A stretch of DNA of 64,000 bases from Arthrobacter sp. APC 3897 (GCF_030407495.1 NZ_JASDDG010000002.1:1-64000), one strand, 5' to 3'. Numbered from the stretch's first letter, positions 7,669 through 17,252 are shown. A program made the numbers and translations. Notes: generated by a model not told the origin, from the letters alone.

Positions 7669-9357
7669 TTACTCCGCCTCGGTCAGCATTTCGCGCACCT
7701 GGCGGCGGAGCACCTTGCCCAGCAGGGATTTGGGCAGCTCATCGATCGCCACAATCCGGCGCGGAACCTTGTACGGCGTGAGCCGCTCGCGGCACCAGGC
7801 GCGCAGTCCGGCTTCATCCAGTTCCGCACCTTCGGTCAGGACAACAGCCGCGACAACCTGCTCGCCGCCGTCGGGCCGGGGCAGGCCCACCACGGCGACA
7901 TCGGCAATAGCCTGGTTGCTGCGCAGCACTTCCTCCACTTCGGTGGGGGAAACGTTGAAGCCGCCGGTGATGATCAGTTCCTTGCGGCGGTCCACCACCT
8001 TCACAAAGCCGTCGTCATCCACCGTGACGATGTCGCCGGTGCGCAGCCAGCCGCCGTCGAGCAGCACCTGCTCGGTGTCCTCGGTGTTGTTCCAGTAGCC
8101 GGCGAAGACCTGCGGGCCGCGGATGAGCAGTTCACCCGGCACACCGTGCGGCACATCGGAGGAGGGCTGTTCCGGATCGACAACGCGCATTTCGGTGCTG
8201 GGGAAAGGAACACCGATGGTGCCGTTGCGGCGGCTCTCCGCGAACGGATTTCCCAGCGCGACCGGCGAAGATTCGGTGAGGCCGTAACCCTCCACCAGCA
8301 GGCCGCCGGAAACCTCTTCCCAGAGCTTCACGGTGGACGCCGGCAGGGTCATGGCTCCTGAAATGGCGTAGCGGATGGTGGACAGGTCAATGCCGCGCTT
8401 CTTGGATTCCAGCGCGGTCTTTTCATAGATCGGCGGGACGGCGCAGAACACGGTGGGCTTGGATTTCTTGGCAGCATCCATTACCAGGTCCACATCGAAC
8501 TTGGGGAACAGCACCAGCCGCGACCCGGTCAGGATGGAGAAGGTCAGGTAAAGGGTCAGGCCGAAGGCATGGAACATCGGCAGTACGCCGTAAATGACTT
8601 CCTTGCCCTCCTGCGCTCCGTGCATCCAGGCCTGGCCCTGCAGGGCGTTGGAGCGCAGGTTGAAGTGTGTGAGCATGACACCCTTGGGAACTCCCGTGGT
8701 GCCGGAGGTGTACTGCAGCGCGGCCACGTCCCGCACCGACGGGCGGGGATGGGCGCTGTCGATCGGAGCCGAGCTGAGCAGCTTTTCCCAGGACATGGTG
8801 TTTTCGGTTTTTGTCGTGAGCCCCGCGCGGGTGCGGCGGATCGACGGCAGGGGCAGCCGCAGGCCAATACGCTTGAGCCGCGGCATGGCCTTGGTGATGT
8901 CCACGGCGATCACGGTTTTGACGGCAATATCATCGGGGAAGTCCTGGATTTTTTCCACGGCCTTGTCCCAGACGATCGCTACCTGCGCGCCATGGTTTTC
9001 AAACTGGTGGCGAAGTTCGCGTTCCGTGTACAGCGGGTTGTGGCCGACGACGACGGCGCCCAGACGGAGCACGGCGTAGAACGCGATGAGGTACTGGGGG
9101 CAGTTCGGCAGCACGATGGCAACGCGGTGGCCCCGGCGCACGCCCAGCTTCCGGAGCCCCTCGGCGGCACGGCTGATCTGGTCGCCCAGCTCGGTGTAGG
9201 TGGTTTCGGCACCGAAGAATTCCAGCGCCACATTGGACCCGTAGCGGGCAACGGCGTCTTCCACCATGTCCGTCAGTGACTCGGTGGGCAGCTCAATGGT
9301 TGCCGGAACGCCGGGCTGATAGTTCTTGACCCACAGTGGTTCCTGGGCAGCAGTCAT
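7669..9357 (-). CDS. long-chain fatty-acid-CoA ligase (AMP-binding)
   Basis: A 562-residue adenylate-forming enzyme that activates fatty acids to acyl-CoA through an acyl-AMP intermediate. The ATP-binding P-loop TSGTTG is at residues 217-222. The motifs GYGLTESSPV, then GWLRTGDIVTVDDDGF and DRRKELIITGGFNVSP follow in order, with the C-terminal catalytic lysine region PKSLLGKVLRR. The start ATG 9357 has an AAGGAG site. Its length and motif order fit FadD. It is the last of a run of minus-strand genes, 108 bp after the ATP-grasp gene, and probably has its own promoter (TATAGT near 9390 on the minus strand). The exact chain length cannot be read from sequence. Confidence 0.92.
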   Translation of the reverse strand: MTAAQEPLWVKNYQPGVPATIELPTESLTDMVEDAVARYGSNVALEFFGAETTYTELGDQISRAAEGLRKLGVRRGHRVAIVLPNCPQYLIAFYAVLRLGAVVVGHNPLYTERELRHQFENHGAQVAIVWDKAVEKIQDFPDDIAVKTVIAVDITKAMPRLKRIGLRLPLPSIRRTRAGLTTKTENTMSWEKLLSSAPIDSAHPRPSVRDVAALQYTSGTTGVPKGVMLTHFNLRSNALQGQAWMHGAQEGKEVIYGVLPMFHAFGLTLYLTFSILTGSRLVLFPKFDVDLVMDAAKKSKPTVFCAVPPIYEKTALESKKRGIDLSTIRYAISGAMTLPASTVKLWEEVSGGLLVEGYGLTESSPVALGNPFAESRRNGTIGVPFPSTEMRVVDPEQPSSDVPHGVPGELLIRGPQVFAGYWNNTEDTEQVLLDGGWLRTGDIVTVDDDGFVKVVDRRKELIITGGFNVSPTEVEEVLRSNQAIADVAVVGLPRPDGGEQVVAAVVLTEGAELDEAGLRAWCRERLTPYKVPRRIVAIDELPKSLLGKVLRRQVREMLTEAE

Positions 9358-9465
9358 TGAAGAAGCTCCTTCACTTTGAATAATCCTGACTATAGCGACG
9401 CGCCCGGCCCGGAGATAAATTTTTTGTCCTGCACCACGTCTGAGGAGGGCAGAAAAATGCGGGCC

Positions 9466-10428
9466 TTAGCCGGCAACCTCTTTAAGATACTGAGCCAGCG
9501 CCCGGGGTGCCGACCGCGGGGCGGCGGCCTCGACCACGGCGTTGTAGTTGGTGTTGGTGTTTACGTCGTAGGTGAGGATGCGGCCGTCGGCCGTTTCCAT
9601 GAATTCGATGCCGCAGACCTCCAGTCCCGTCCGCTTGGCGAAGTCCAGGTACTTGCCGATGATCGGGTGGTCAAAATCCTCCCGCAGGCTGAAGAGCTGG
9701 GTGTCCTCATCCGGGGCGATCGTGGCGCCGGGCGGCATGATCGGCTTGCCGGTGGACGGGTCAATGGCGCACGCGTCCGCCGGGCAAAGCTGGAATCCGC
9801 CGCGGGCGGTGTCTGCGCGGATGGCATAGATGAACTCCCCGCCCACGATCTCCACGCGGGTGATGAAGGGCTCGGCGGCGTTGATGAACTCCTGAATGAG
9901 GGTGATGCCGTCAGCGGGTTCCTCAAAGTCGGGTCCCGCCACGTAGTCGGCAAGCTCGCCGTGGGACTCGAACTTCCGGACTCCCAGTCCCTTGCCTCCC
10001 TGGTTGTGCTTGGTGATGAAGGGGGCCTGGAATTCCTTGGCTGCGTCCAGAATGGAGTCCCGGCCGACGGCGGCCACTGTGCGCGGAGTATCGATGCCGG
10101 CAGCCCGCAGGGCGGTGAGCTGATCCACCTTGCTCATTTCCAGCTCCAGGATCCGCCGTCCGTTGACCGTCCGCCGCCCGTGGGCTTCCAGCCAGGACAG
10201 CACCGCCCGGGCATAATCCTTGGACAGGCCGTGGTCCCTGGTGTGGGATGAGGCGCTGATCCGGGACCAGAAGATTCCCTCCGGCGGCACGGAGTCCAGG
10301 TCCAGGACGCCGTCGGTCAGCAGCCATTCCTCCACTTCCAGTCCTTCGGCTTCGAAGGCGCGGGCAAACGGCGGAAACCATTCGGGGTTCTCATGCAGGG
10401 CGTAGATCTTAGGGCTGGTCGAACTCAT
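9466..10428 (-). CDS. ATP-grasp domain protein (RimK/glutathione-synthetase-like ligase)
   Basis: A 320-residue ATP-grasp protein. A pre-ATP-grasp domain occupies about 1-100. ATP-binding elements include PFITKHNQGGKGLGV near residue 140, GGEFIYAIRAD near 220, and the Mg-binding segment GIEFMETADGRILTYDVNTNTNYN near 285-305. ATP-grasp enzymes ligate a carboxylate to an amine or thiol. It follows the AbgT transporter gene by 42 bp and is probably co-transcribed with it and the M20 peptidase. That context points to a small peptide or amidated amino acid as substrate or product; the substrate is unknown. Confidence 0.8.
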   Translation of the reverse strand: MSSTSPKIYALHENPEWFPPFARAFEAEGLEVEEWLLTDGVLDLDSVPPEGIFWSRISASSHTRDHGLSKDYARAVLSWLEAHGRRTVNGRRILELEMSKVDQLTALRAAGIDTPRTVAAVGRDSILDAAKEFQAPFITKHNQGGKGLGVRKFESHGELADYVAGPDFEEPADGITLIQEFINAAEPFITRVEIVGGEFIYAIRADTARGGFQLCPADACAIDPSTGKPIMPPGATIAPDEDTQLFSLREDFDHPIIGKYLDFAKRTGLEVCGIEFMETADGRILTYDVNTNTNYNAVVEAAAPRSAPRALAQYLKEVAG

Positions 10429-10470
10429 GTCGCGTTGCCTTTCGATGTAGTGGTTATCCGGATCCAGCGT

Positions 10471-12075
10471 TTAGCCGTCGATGTATATTCCATTGCCCGG
10501 GCCCATAGGCAGGCCGAAAACAAAGAAGACGGTCAGCACGCCTACCCAGGCGAGCCAGAAAAGCACGGTGAAGGGCAGCATGCGGGCAATGACCGTACCC
10601 AGCCCGGCCTGCGGTTCATATTTGCGGAGCATGGTCAGCAGCACAATCATGTAGGGGTTCAGCGGGGTCAGGATCTGGGTGGCGGAGTCCCCCACCCGGA
10701 ACGCACCCTGGATGAAGGCCGGTTCGAAGCCAAGCAGGGCGAACATCGGCACGAACACCGACGCCATCAGCGTCCACATGGCCGAACCGGAAATGATGAA
10801 CAGGTTCAGCAGCGACGCCAGGAGGATGAACCCGATGATGGCGGGGTAGCCGGTCAGCCCGATGGACTCCAGGCCCGAAGCGCCGGCGACGGCCAGCCAG
10901 TTGCCGATTCCCGACCAGTTGAACAGCGCGATGAACTGGCCGAGGATGAACGCCAGCACCAGGAACCCGCTCATGTCCTTGATCGCGGCCCCCATGACCC
11001 GCGGAACATCTTTGCCGGAGGCGATCGTGCCGGTGATCTTTCCATAAATCAGGCCCGGCACGGTGAACATGATGAAGACAATGAAGACGATGGAGCTCAG
11101 CAGCGGTGATTTGGGCAGGTAGCCGCCGTCTTCATTCCGCCAGGGCGAGTCCGGCAGGAGGGCCCCCGTGAGGATGGCGGCGGCGACGACGGCACCGGCC
11201 GCCACTGCCCGGATAACGCCCCGGCGTTCCACGGCAGTGAGGGTGGACGACAGTGCTGCCGCGGGCAGGCCGGCAGGCTGCGTTCCCGGAACGGAGTCCT
11301 CATCGGCGGCAGTTTCCTCGGTGGGCACTTCCTGCCGGCGCAGCCGGGGCTCCAGGATCCTGTCGATGATGAACCCGGTCAGCATGATCAGCACGATCGA
11401 GGACGCCGCGTTGAAGAAGTAGTTGGACAGCGGGTTCACCGGGGAACCCGGATTCGGCAGCGTCTCGGTCACCGCCGTCGTAATGCCCGAGAAGAGGGCA
11501 TCCAGGCTGGTGACGAGCAGGGAGGTGGAGTAGCCCGCGCCGGCGGCGGCAAAGCCGCCCAGGAGACCGGCCACAGGATGGCGGCCGGCGGCCTTGAAGA
11601 CCAGTGCCGCCAGCGGCGGGATGACCACAAACGCGGCATCGGACATGATCGAGCCGGTGACTCCCACGAAGCCGACCGCGTACGGGAGCGCCCACCGAGG
11701 TGCCGACCCGAAGGCCTTGCGGATCAGCGCCGAGAGCAGGCCGGACTTCTCCGCCACCCCCACGGCCAGCAGGATCGGCAGCACCGTAGCCAGCGGGGGA
11801 AAGCCCAGATAGTTGGCTCCGAGGGTGGTGGTGAACCAGCTCAGGCCCTCCGCGGTAAAGAAGCCCTTGATGACCGTTTCCTCGGTCGCCCCGGGAACGG
11901 TCACCACCACATTGGCCCAGGCCATGGCCGTGGAGACCACCGCGACAATCAGGAAAAGGATCAGGAAGAGCATGAACGGGTCCGGCAGTTTATTGCCCAC
12001 GCGTTCAATGCCGCCCAAAAGGCGGTCCGGGAAGTTGGAGCGGGTCCTGACGGATGCAGCGGGATTACTGGTCAT
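10471..12075 (-). CDS. AbgT-family transporter
   Basis: A 534-residue polytopic membrane protein of the AbgT family. The signature segments include FPDRLLGGIERVGNKLPDPF at the N-terminus, GFVGVTGSIMSDAAFVVIPP, and the C-terminal SGSAMWTLMASVFVPM and QILTPLNPYMIVLL. Known members carry p-aminobenzoyl-glutamate or export sulfonamides. It lies 17 bp after the M20 peptidase gene and 42 bp before the ATP-grasp gene, a tight operon. Pairing with an M20 hydrolase mirrors enterobacterial abgT with abgAB, so uptake of an aroyl- or acyl-amino acid for hydrolysis is plausible. Confidence 0.9.
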   Translation of the reverse strand: MTSNPAASVRTRSNFPDRLLGGIERVGNKLPDPFMLFLILFLIVAVVSTAMAWANVVVTVPGATEETVIKGFFTAEGLSWFTTTLGANYLGFPPLATVLPILLAVGVAEKSGLLSALIRKAFGSAPRWALPYAVGFVGVTGSIMSDAAFVVIPPLAALVFKAAGRHPVAGLLGGFAAAGAGYSTSLLVTSLDALFSGITTAVTETLPNPGSPVNPLSNYFFNAASSIVLIMLTGFIIDRILEPRLRRQEVPTEETAADEDSVPGTQPAGLPAAALSSTLTAVERRGVIRAVAAGAVVAAAILTGALLPDSPWRNEDGGYLPKSPLLSSIVFIVFIMFTVPGLIYGKITGTIASGKDVPRVMGAAIKDMSGFLVLAFILGQFIALFNWSGIGNWLAVAGASGLESIGLTGYPAIIGFILLASLLNLFIISGSAMWTLMASVFVPMFALLGFEPAFIQGAFRVGDSATQILTPLNPYMIVLLTMLRKYEPQAGLGTVIARMLPFTVLFWLAWVGVLTVFFVFGLPMGPGNGIYIDG

Positions 12076-12092
12076 GCCGGTCTCATTTCCTG

Positions 12093-13454
12093 TCAGTCGA
12101 AATAGCGGGCAACATCAACCGGTCCGCCGGCAGCGGCAAACTCATCGGCCACGGCACGGCGGAGTTCCGGATCACACAGATAATCAAGGGCGGTCAGCGC
12201 CAGGCCTGCGGCGCCGTCAATTGCCCCCGATTCTGCAGCGGGGGATGCGGCCGCCTCAGCGAAAGCCCGGGTGTGCAGAGCAACGTCCGCCGGTGCAATG
12301 CCGATCAGCGGGTGGATGCCCGGGATACGGTAGCTGACGTTGCCGAAATCCGTGGACGCGGCAATGGTTTCCGACACCACGCCGGCGGGCAGCGGGCTGC
12401 GGCCGCGGCGCTGCTGTGCGCTGACCCAGCGCCCGGTCAGGGCGGTGTTGGTGCGCACCGGAAGCGACGGCGGATGTTCGTCCCAGTCGATGCTGACGCC
12501 GGTGCCGGTCATCAGGGCGGCGCCGCGGGCAATGTCCTCCAGCCGGGAGCTGAGGTCCTTCAGCGTTTCCGGATATTTGGACCGCGCATAGAGTTTCATC
12601 ACGGCCTTTTCGGGGATCACACTGGGACGCTGCCCGCCCTCCGTGATGATGGCGTGGACCCTGTCCACGGGCGGCAGCTGCTGCCGGAGCAGGCCGATGG
12701 CGCTGTAGGCCAGGGATGCGGCATCCAGGGCGTTGCGTCCCATGAACGGCTGGGCGGAGGCATGGGCGGCGACGCCGGAGAAGGTCACGGTCAGCAGCCG
12801 CCGGCCCAGCCAGACCTGCTCGGCCAGGTCCATGGCGTAGGGGTGGACCATAATGGCCGCATCCACGTCATCGAACGCGCCGTTGCGCGCCATGACTTCC
12901 TTGCCGGAATGCCCTTCCTCGGCCGGCGTGCCCAGGAAGACCACGCGGCCAGGGAAGGCCTGCGGGTTTTCCTCCAGCGTTTTGGCCAGCGCAATGAAGG
13001 CTCCCGCTCCGGTGGCCGCTATGACGTTGTGCCCGCACGCATGACCCACCTCCGGCAGGGCATCATATTCGCTGAGGATGGCGATGGCCGGTTCGCTGTC
13101 CGTCCCTGCGTCCAAAGGGGCGGATGCTGAGCCGATTTCGGCCCGGATGGCTGTGGGCAGTCCGTGAACCCCCAGTTCGGCCTTGATGCCGTGGCGCCGC
13201 AGCAGCTCCACGAGGAAAGCGGCGCTGCGGTGCTCTTCATAGGCGGTTTCCGGATCCCCGTGCAGCGTATGCACAACGTCGTTGAGATCCGCAGCCAGCG
13301 CATCCACCTGCGCTTCCACCGCCGCGGACAGCTTGGCGGCTGCCCCGGCATACGGAGATGCCGGGGCCTGCGCCGTTTCCATCCGGCGCCCGGTTTCGGC
13401 GTCGAGCTGGTTGAGGTAAGCGGGACTGGGGTTTGTGGCGCTTGTCATAGCCAC
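12093..13454 (-). CDS. M20-family amidohydrolase (AbgA/AbgB-like)
   Basis: A 453-residue M20D-type metallo-amidohydrolase. The metal-binding motif SEYDALPEVGHACGHN is near residue 145 and the catalytic glutamate pair is in GTPAEEGHSGKE near 190. A dimerisation domain follows (TFSGVAAHASAQPFMGRNALDA). It should cleave an amide bond in a small N-acyl or aroyl amino acid such as p-aminobenzoyl-glutamate. It is the first of a tight minus-strand set with AbgT and ATP-grasp genes. An SDR gene lies 66 bp upstream in the same direction. Confidence 0.88.
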   Translation of the reverse strand: MAMTSATNPSPAYLNQLDAETGRRMETAQAPASPYAGAAAKLSAAVEAQVDALAADLNDVVHTLHGDPETAYEEHRSAAFLVELLRRHGIKAELGVHGLPTAIRAEIGSASAPLDAGTDSEPAIAILSEYDALPEVGHACGHNVIAATGAGAFIALAKTLEENPQAFPGRVVFLGTPAEEGHSGKEVMARNGAFDDVDAAIMVHPYAMDLAEQVWLGRRLLTVTFSGVAAHASAQPFMGRNALDAASLAYSAIGLLRQQLPPVDRVHAIITEGGQRPSVIPEKAVMKLYARSKYPETLKDLSSRLEDIARGAALMTGTGVSIDWDEHPPSLPVRTNTALTGRWVSAQQRRGRSPLPAGVVSETIAASTDFGNVSYRIPGIHPLIGIAPADVALHTRAFAEAAASPAAESGAIDGAAGLALTALDYLCDPELRRAVADEFAAAGGPVDVARYFD

Positions 13455-13520
13455 CCAGACTAAGGGCCGGGCCCCGGAAGGAACGAGCTGGATTACGGCG
13501 TGTTCCGGACCGGCCGGCAG

Positions 13521-14282
13521 CTACCGGCCGCGGCCGGCGATGCGTGCTACGAGCGGCTGCGGGCCCCGGGCGCCGAACCAGGCCAGTGCCTTGTAGCGCT
13601 TGCTGGGAATGGAGATGCCCTTGCCGGCAAACGCATCCGCGAGGCCTTCCCGGACCACGCGTTCGGCATCGAGCCACATCCAGCCCGGGTACACGGTCTT
13701 GTCCATGTCCATGCGCTGGTGGAATTCCGTGTGTACAAAGCCGGGACACAGCGCTGTGACGTGCACACCGCGTCCGCCGTAGTTGATGTTCGCCCAGCGG
13801 CTGAACGTAATGACCCAGGACTTGGCCGCACTGTAGGTGCCGCGCGGAATGAATCCGGCCACGGAGGCCACGTTAATGATGTGGCCCCGGGGTTCCTCCA
13901 TCCTGGAGAGCATCGTGTTCAGGGCGGTGTGGCTGAGCTGCAGCGGTGCGGCCACCAGGACGTTGAGGTGGTCCATTTCAGCCGTCAGCCCGTTGCGTTC
14001 AAAGCTGTTCTTCAGCCCGTAGCCCGCGTTGTTCACGAGCAGGGCAATATCCGGTTTCTCCAGCCGGCGGCTCACCCGTTCAACGCCTTCGGACTCGGCC
14101 AGGTCCGCCGCAATGTACTCCGTCCGGACGGAGTACTCCGCTGCCAGGCGCCCGGCGGATTCCTTCAACCGCTCCTCATTCCGGGCGGTGAGGACCAGGT
14201 TGTAGCCGCGGTTCGCGAGCTGGCGGGCAAATTCGGCACCGATGCCGGACGTGGCGCCGGTGATCAAAGCTGTGGGAGTCAT
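13521..14282 (-). CDS. classical SDR family NAD(P)-dependent oxidoreductase
   Basis: A 253-residue classical short-chain dehydrogenase with all expected motifs: the cofactor loop TGATSGIG at residues 9-16, NNAG near 88, the catalytic Ser in NVASVAGF and Tyr-x-x-x-Lys in YSAAK near 152. The start ATG 14282 has an AAGGTGG site. The fold resembles DltE/YqjQ-type SDRs, whose substrates are mostly unknown. It lies upstream of the M20-AbgT-ATP-grasp set and could be co-transcribed, and it is divergent from the phosphoribosyltransferase gene. Confidence 0.88.
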   Translation of the reverse strand: MTPTALITGATSGIGAEFARQLANRGYNLVLTARNEERLKESAGRLAAEYSVRTEYIAADLAESEGVERVSRRLEKPDIALLVNNAGYGLKNSFERNGLTAEMDHLNVLVAAPLQLSHTALNTMLSRMEEPRGHIINVASVAGFIPRGTYSAAKSWVITFSRWANINYGGRGVHVTALCPGFVHTEFHQRMDMDKTVYPGWMWLDAERVVREGLADAFAGKGISIPSKRYKALAWFGARGPQPLVARIAGRGR

Positions 14283-14419
14283 GGGTCCACCTTTCCACGC
14301 CCACCCTGCTATGCCCGGCAGCCTTTCGCAATCCGCCGCACGGGATGACCGCCGCAGCCTTGCCAGCCGTGCCGGTGCCGCCCTACCGTTTCAAGAAACC
14401 GGCCCCGCTAGGAGGAGCC

Positions 14420-15103
14420 ATGGCACCATTACGCCGGTATCGGGACAGGCAGGACTCCGGAGTCCAGCTGGGCGTAACGCTGGCTCCCTACCTCGGCGCG
14501 CCAAACCTGCTGGTACTGGGCCTGCCGCGCGGCGGCGTTCCCGTGGCCGCCGAAGTCGCCAAGCTGCTCCACGCGCCGCTCGATGTTGTCGCGGTGCAGA
14601 AAGTGGGATTCCCCGGGCAGCCCGAACTGGCCGCCGGAGCTATGGCATGGGTGGCCGGAACAATCACCACCGTGCAAAACGAGGCCGTGCTCGCAGATTG
14701 GCAGCACCCCCTGCGTCCCGGCAGCTCCGCCGCCACCGCGGAGCAGGCCTTTGACGCCGCCGCCACCATTGCGCAGCTGGAGCTGATTCGCCGCGACAAG
14801 CTTTACCGCATGCGCCGGGACCCGCTGAATGTTCACGGCCGCACGGTGGTGCTGGTGGATGACGGGCTGGCCACCGGCGCGTCCATGCGCGCGGCCCTGC
14901 AGGGACTCCGCCGGCAGGATCCCGCCAAGCTGGTGGCGGCGGCGCCAGTGAGCTGCGGTCCGGCGGCCGAAACCGCAGTGGCGCTGGCCGACGACGTCGT
15001 TATCCCGTGGCAGGGGATTGGGCTAACCGCCGTTGGGCAGGCCTACGAGAACTTTGATCAGACCACCGACGCCGAAATCCGGCGCCTCCTCAACCTCCCG
15101 TAA
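14420..15103 (+). CDS. phosphoribosyltransferase-domain protein
   Basis: A 227-residue protein; I start it at ATG 14420, which follows a strong GGAGGAG site, rather than at the longer frame from 14345. The N-terminal signature LLVLGLPRGGVPVAAEVA and the PRPP-binding loop VVLVDDGLATGASMRAAL identify a type I PRTase-like fold of the group often annotated 'predicted phosphoribosyltransferase'. The substrate base is unknown. It is followed 23 bp later by an SGNH hydrolase in the same direction. Confidence 0.85.
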   Translation: MAPLRRYRDRQDSGVQLGVTLAPYLGAPNLLVLGLPRGGVPVAAEVAKLLHAPLDVVAVQKVGFPGQPELAAGAMAWVAGTITTVQNEAVLADWQHPLRPGSSAATAEQAFDAAATIAQLELIRRDKLYRMRRDPLNVHGRTVVLVDDGLATGASMRAALQGLRRQDPAKLVAAAPVSCGPAAETAVALADDVVIPWQGIGLTAVGQAYENFDQTTDAEIRRLLNLP

Positions 15104-15126
15104 GGCACCCGTGAAGGGGAACACCC

Positions 15127-15975
15127 ATGAACAGAGCAGCAGCAGACTGGACCGGAGCCAGGTACGTCGCCCTGGGCAGTTCATTCGCCTCAGCACCCGG
15201 GCTCGGCAGGCCGGTGCCGGGAAGCCCGCCCGAAGCCGGGCGCACCGACGTCAACTATCCCCACCTGCTGGCCCGGCAGCTGCAGCTTTCCCTCACTGAT
15301 GTCACCAGTTCCGGAGCCACCACAGCGGACCTGCTGTGGCGCTCCCAATACGGGCAGGCACCGCAGGCGGACGCCCTTGCTGAGGACACGGACCTCGTGA
15401 CCGTCACCATCGGCGGCAATGACATTGGCTTCGCGGCGTCCATGATGGCGGCAGGCCTGTCTCCGCTTGCCCGCATCAGGCACCTGCCCTCACTCGAAAT
15501 GCTCAAGGCCCTTGCCCCGGCTGTCCTGAACCGGCGGCTGGCGCTGCTTCCTGCGGCCATGGCCTCCGTGGGACAGCTGATCCGCCGCCGGTCCCCCAAC
15601 GCCGTCGTCCTGTTCGTGGAATACCTGACCGTGCTGCCGGTGGACCCGCACATCCGGGTGGCAGGCATGAAACCGGCGCAGGCCGCCGCCGGCCGCGAGC
15701 TGGCAGTGCACCTGGCCCTGGCAACCGAGGCCGGGGCCAATGCCACCGGATGCTCAGTGGTGCGCGTGGCCAAGGCCAGCGCGGACCACTATGCCGGCTC
15801 GGACGATCCGTGGACGGTGGGCGCCTTTGTCCCTGCCGAGGGCGGACCGCTGCCATACCACCCAAACCAGGCAGGGCATGAAGCTGTGGCCCGCATGATC
15901 CGGGACCATCTGGCCCGGTCCGCAGCTACGGGCTCCGGCCGGCCGGAGCGGATCGATGACGAACATATGGATTAG
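15127..15975 (+). CDS. SGNH/GDSL-family hydrolase
   Basis: A 282-residue esterase/lipase-like protein without a signal peptide. Block I carries the nucleophile in ALGSSFASAPG, block III is TIGGNDIGFAA, and the catalytic Asp-His pair sits in DPWTVGAFVPAEG and YHPNQAGHEAV. The start follows AAGGGGAACACCC. Actinobacterial relatives include SGNH esterases acting on lipids or cell-wall esters. It is probably co-transcribed with the preceding PRTase gene and the DinB gene 9 bp downstream. Confidence 0.88.
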   Translation: MNRAAADWTGARYVALGSSFASAPGLGRPVPGSPPEAGRTDVNYPHLLARQLQLSLTDVTSSGATTADLLWRSQYGQAPQADALAEDTDLVTVTIGGNDIGFAASMMAAGLSPLARIRHLPSLEMLKALAPAVLNRRLALLPAAMASVGQLIRRRSPNAVVLFVEYLTVLPVDPHIRVAGMKPAQAAAGRELAVHLALATEAGANATGCSVVRVAKASADHYAGSDDPWTVGAFVPAEGGPLPYHPNQAGHEAVARMIRDHLARSAATGSGRPERIDDEHMD

Positions 15976-15984
15976 ATTGGGCGG

Positions 15985-16533
15985 ATGACTGCGCAGACGC
16001 CCCTGGATCCCCGGACCGAACCGCCCGAAGCCGCCGGCGAGCGCGAGACTCTGACCGGCTTTGTCGAGTACTTCCGGGGCACCGCGGTGATGAAGGCGGC
16101 CGGGCTCAGCGATGCCGACGCCGCCAAACGGCTGCTCCCCTCGCTCACTACGGTGTCCGGGCTCATCAAGCACCTGACCGATGTTGAGCGCTACTGGTTC
16201 CGCACCCGGATGGACGGGCAGCGTGACGTTCCCACAGGGTGGTCTGCCGATGATCCCGACGGTGAATTCCGGGTCAATGACACCGACAGCCTGGCGGACC
16301 TCGTCAAGGATTATGAGGCCGCCTGCCGGGAATCCCGGGAAGTCCTGGCCCGCTATGGCCTGGAGGACCGCTGCCGCGGCCGAAGCGGCGACGACGGTGC
16401 AGGTGACGGTGACGGTGCTGCCGGCGGTCCCACCGTGCGCTGGGTCCTGGTCCACATGATTGAAGAGACCGGCAGGCACTGCGGGCACTTGGATATCCTG
16501 CGCGAGCTCCTGGACGGGACCACCGGGGACTAG
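15985..16533 (+). CDS. DinB family protein (DUF664)
   Basis: A 182-residue four-helix-bundle protein. Conserved metal-site segments are visible: GLIKHLTDVERYWF near residue 57 and WVLVHMIEETGRHCGHLDILRELLDG near the C-terminus, with the three histidines expected of DinB/YfiT metalloproteins. Members are often thiol-dependent transferases (bacillithiol or mycothiol); a mycothiol role is plausible in an actinobacterium but not shown. It lies 9 bp after the SGNH gene. Confidence 0.85.
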   Translation: MTAQTPLDPRTEPPEAAGERETLTGFVEYFRGTAVMKAAGLSDADAAKRLLPSLTTVSGLIKHLTDVERYWFRTRMDGQRDVPTGWSADDPDGEFRVNDTDSLADLVKDYEAACRESREVLARYGLEDRCRGRSGDDGAGDGDGAAGGPTVRWVLVHMIEETGRHCGHLDILRELLDGTTGD

Positions 16534-16658
16534 CAGCCCCACTGTCTGGCCGGTTGGACGGCTGCCCGGCCCGCCAACCCTAGAGATCCGGGCGGCCGGA
16601 GCGGGATAATTTCCGGGAGAACGGGGGCTGACCCGGTCCAACTCTGCGGGAGGTTCCA

Positions 16659-17252
16659 ATGTCCATGTCAGGAAGCACTTTAGGGTTGGGCGGGTTCAAC
16701 CTGGACGTCAGTGGACTGACCCGCAAGGTGGTCCGCAGCATCCGCAGCGGCATGATCATCACCGGGGTCCTGTCGGTGGTCCTGGGTGCACTGGTGCTCT
16801 TCTGGCCCGAGGCCACCCTGGACGTGGTTGCCGTCCTGTTTGGGCTCTATTTCCTTGTTTCCGGCGCCGTCCGTGTGGTGACCGGACTCGTCACTCCGCT
16901 GGGCGGCGGGCTGCGGGTCCTGAACATCCTCATCGGCCTCCTGCTCTTCATTGTCGGCGTGGCAGCGATCCGCAACCCGCTGGCATCCCTGACGGTCCTG
17001 GCCCTGTTCATTGGCATCGCCTGGATTGTGGAGGGCATCATGTCCCTCACCGAGGTGGAGAGCGGAGGATCCCGGTGGTATGCCATCACGTACGGGATCA
17101 TCAGCATCATTGCAGGCGTGGTGGTGCTGTTCCTGCCGGTGAGTTCCCTCGCAGCCCTGGTGGTCTTCGGCGGCATTGCCCTGATCGTGCTGGGAATCGT
17201 TGAAGTGGTGCGGGCCCTGTCCTTCGGACGCGGCATGCCGCTTGCCTACTAG
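16659..17252 (+). CDS. HdeD family (DUF308) membrane protein
   Basis: A 197-residue protein with six hydrophobic helices, e.g. GVLSVVLGALVLFWPEATLDVVA and the repeated pattern GIISIIAGVVVLFLPVSS. The duplicated Leu/Gly-rich helical hairpins are typical of DUF308/HdeD acid-resistance membrane proteins. The start ATG 16659 follows GGGAGG. The biochemical role is unknown. It is probably a single gene. Confidence 0.85.
   Translation: MSMSGSTLGLGGFNLDVSGLTRKVVRSIRSGMIITGVLSVVLGALVLFWPEATLDVVAVLFGLYFLVSGAVRVVTGLVTPLGGGLRVLNILIGLLLFIVGVAAIRNPLASLTVLALFIGIAWIVEGIMSLTEVESGGSRWYAITYGIISIIAGVVVLFLPVSSLAALVVFGGIALIVLGIVEVVRALSFGRGMPLAY

Noticed and set aside
12054-13130. 358-residue plus-strand ORF over the M20 gene
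   Set aside because: Antisense shadow; the M20 metal-binding motifs are on the other strand.
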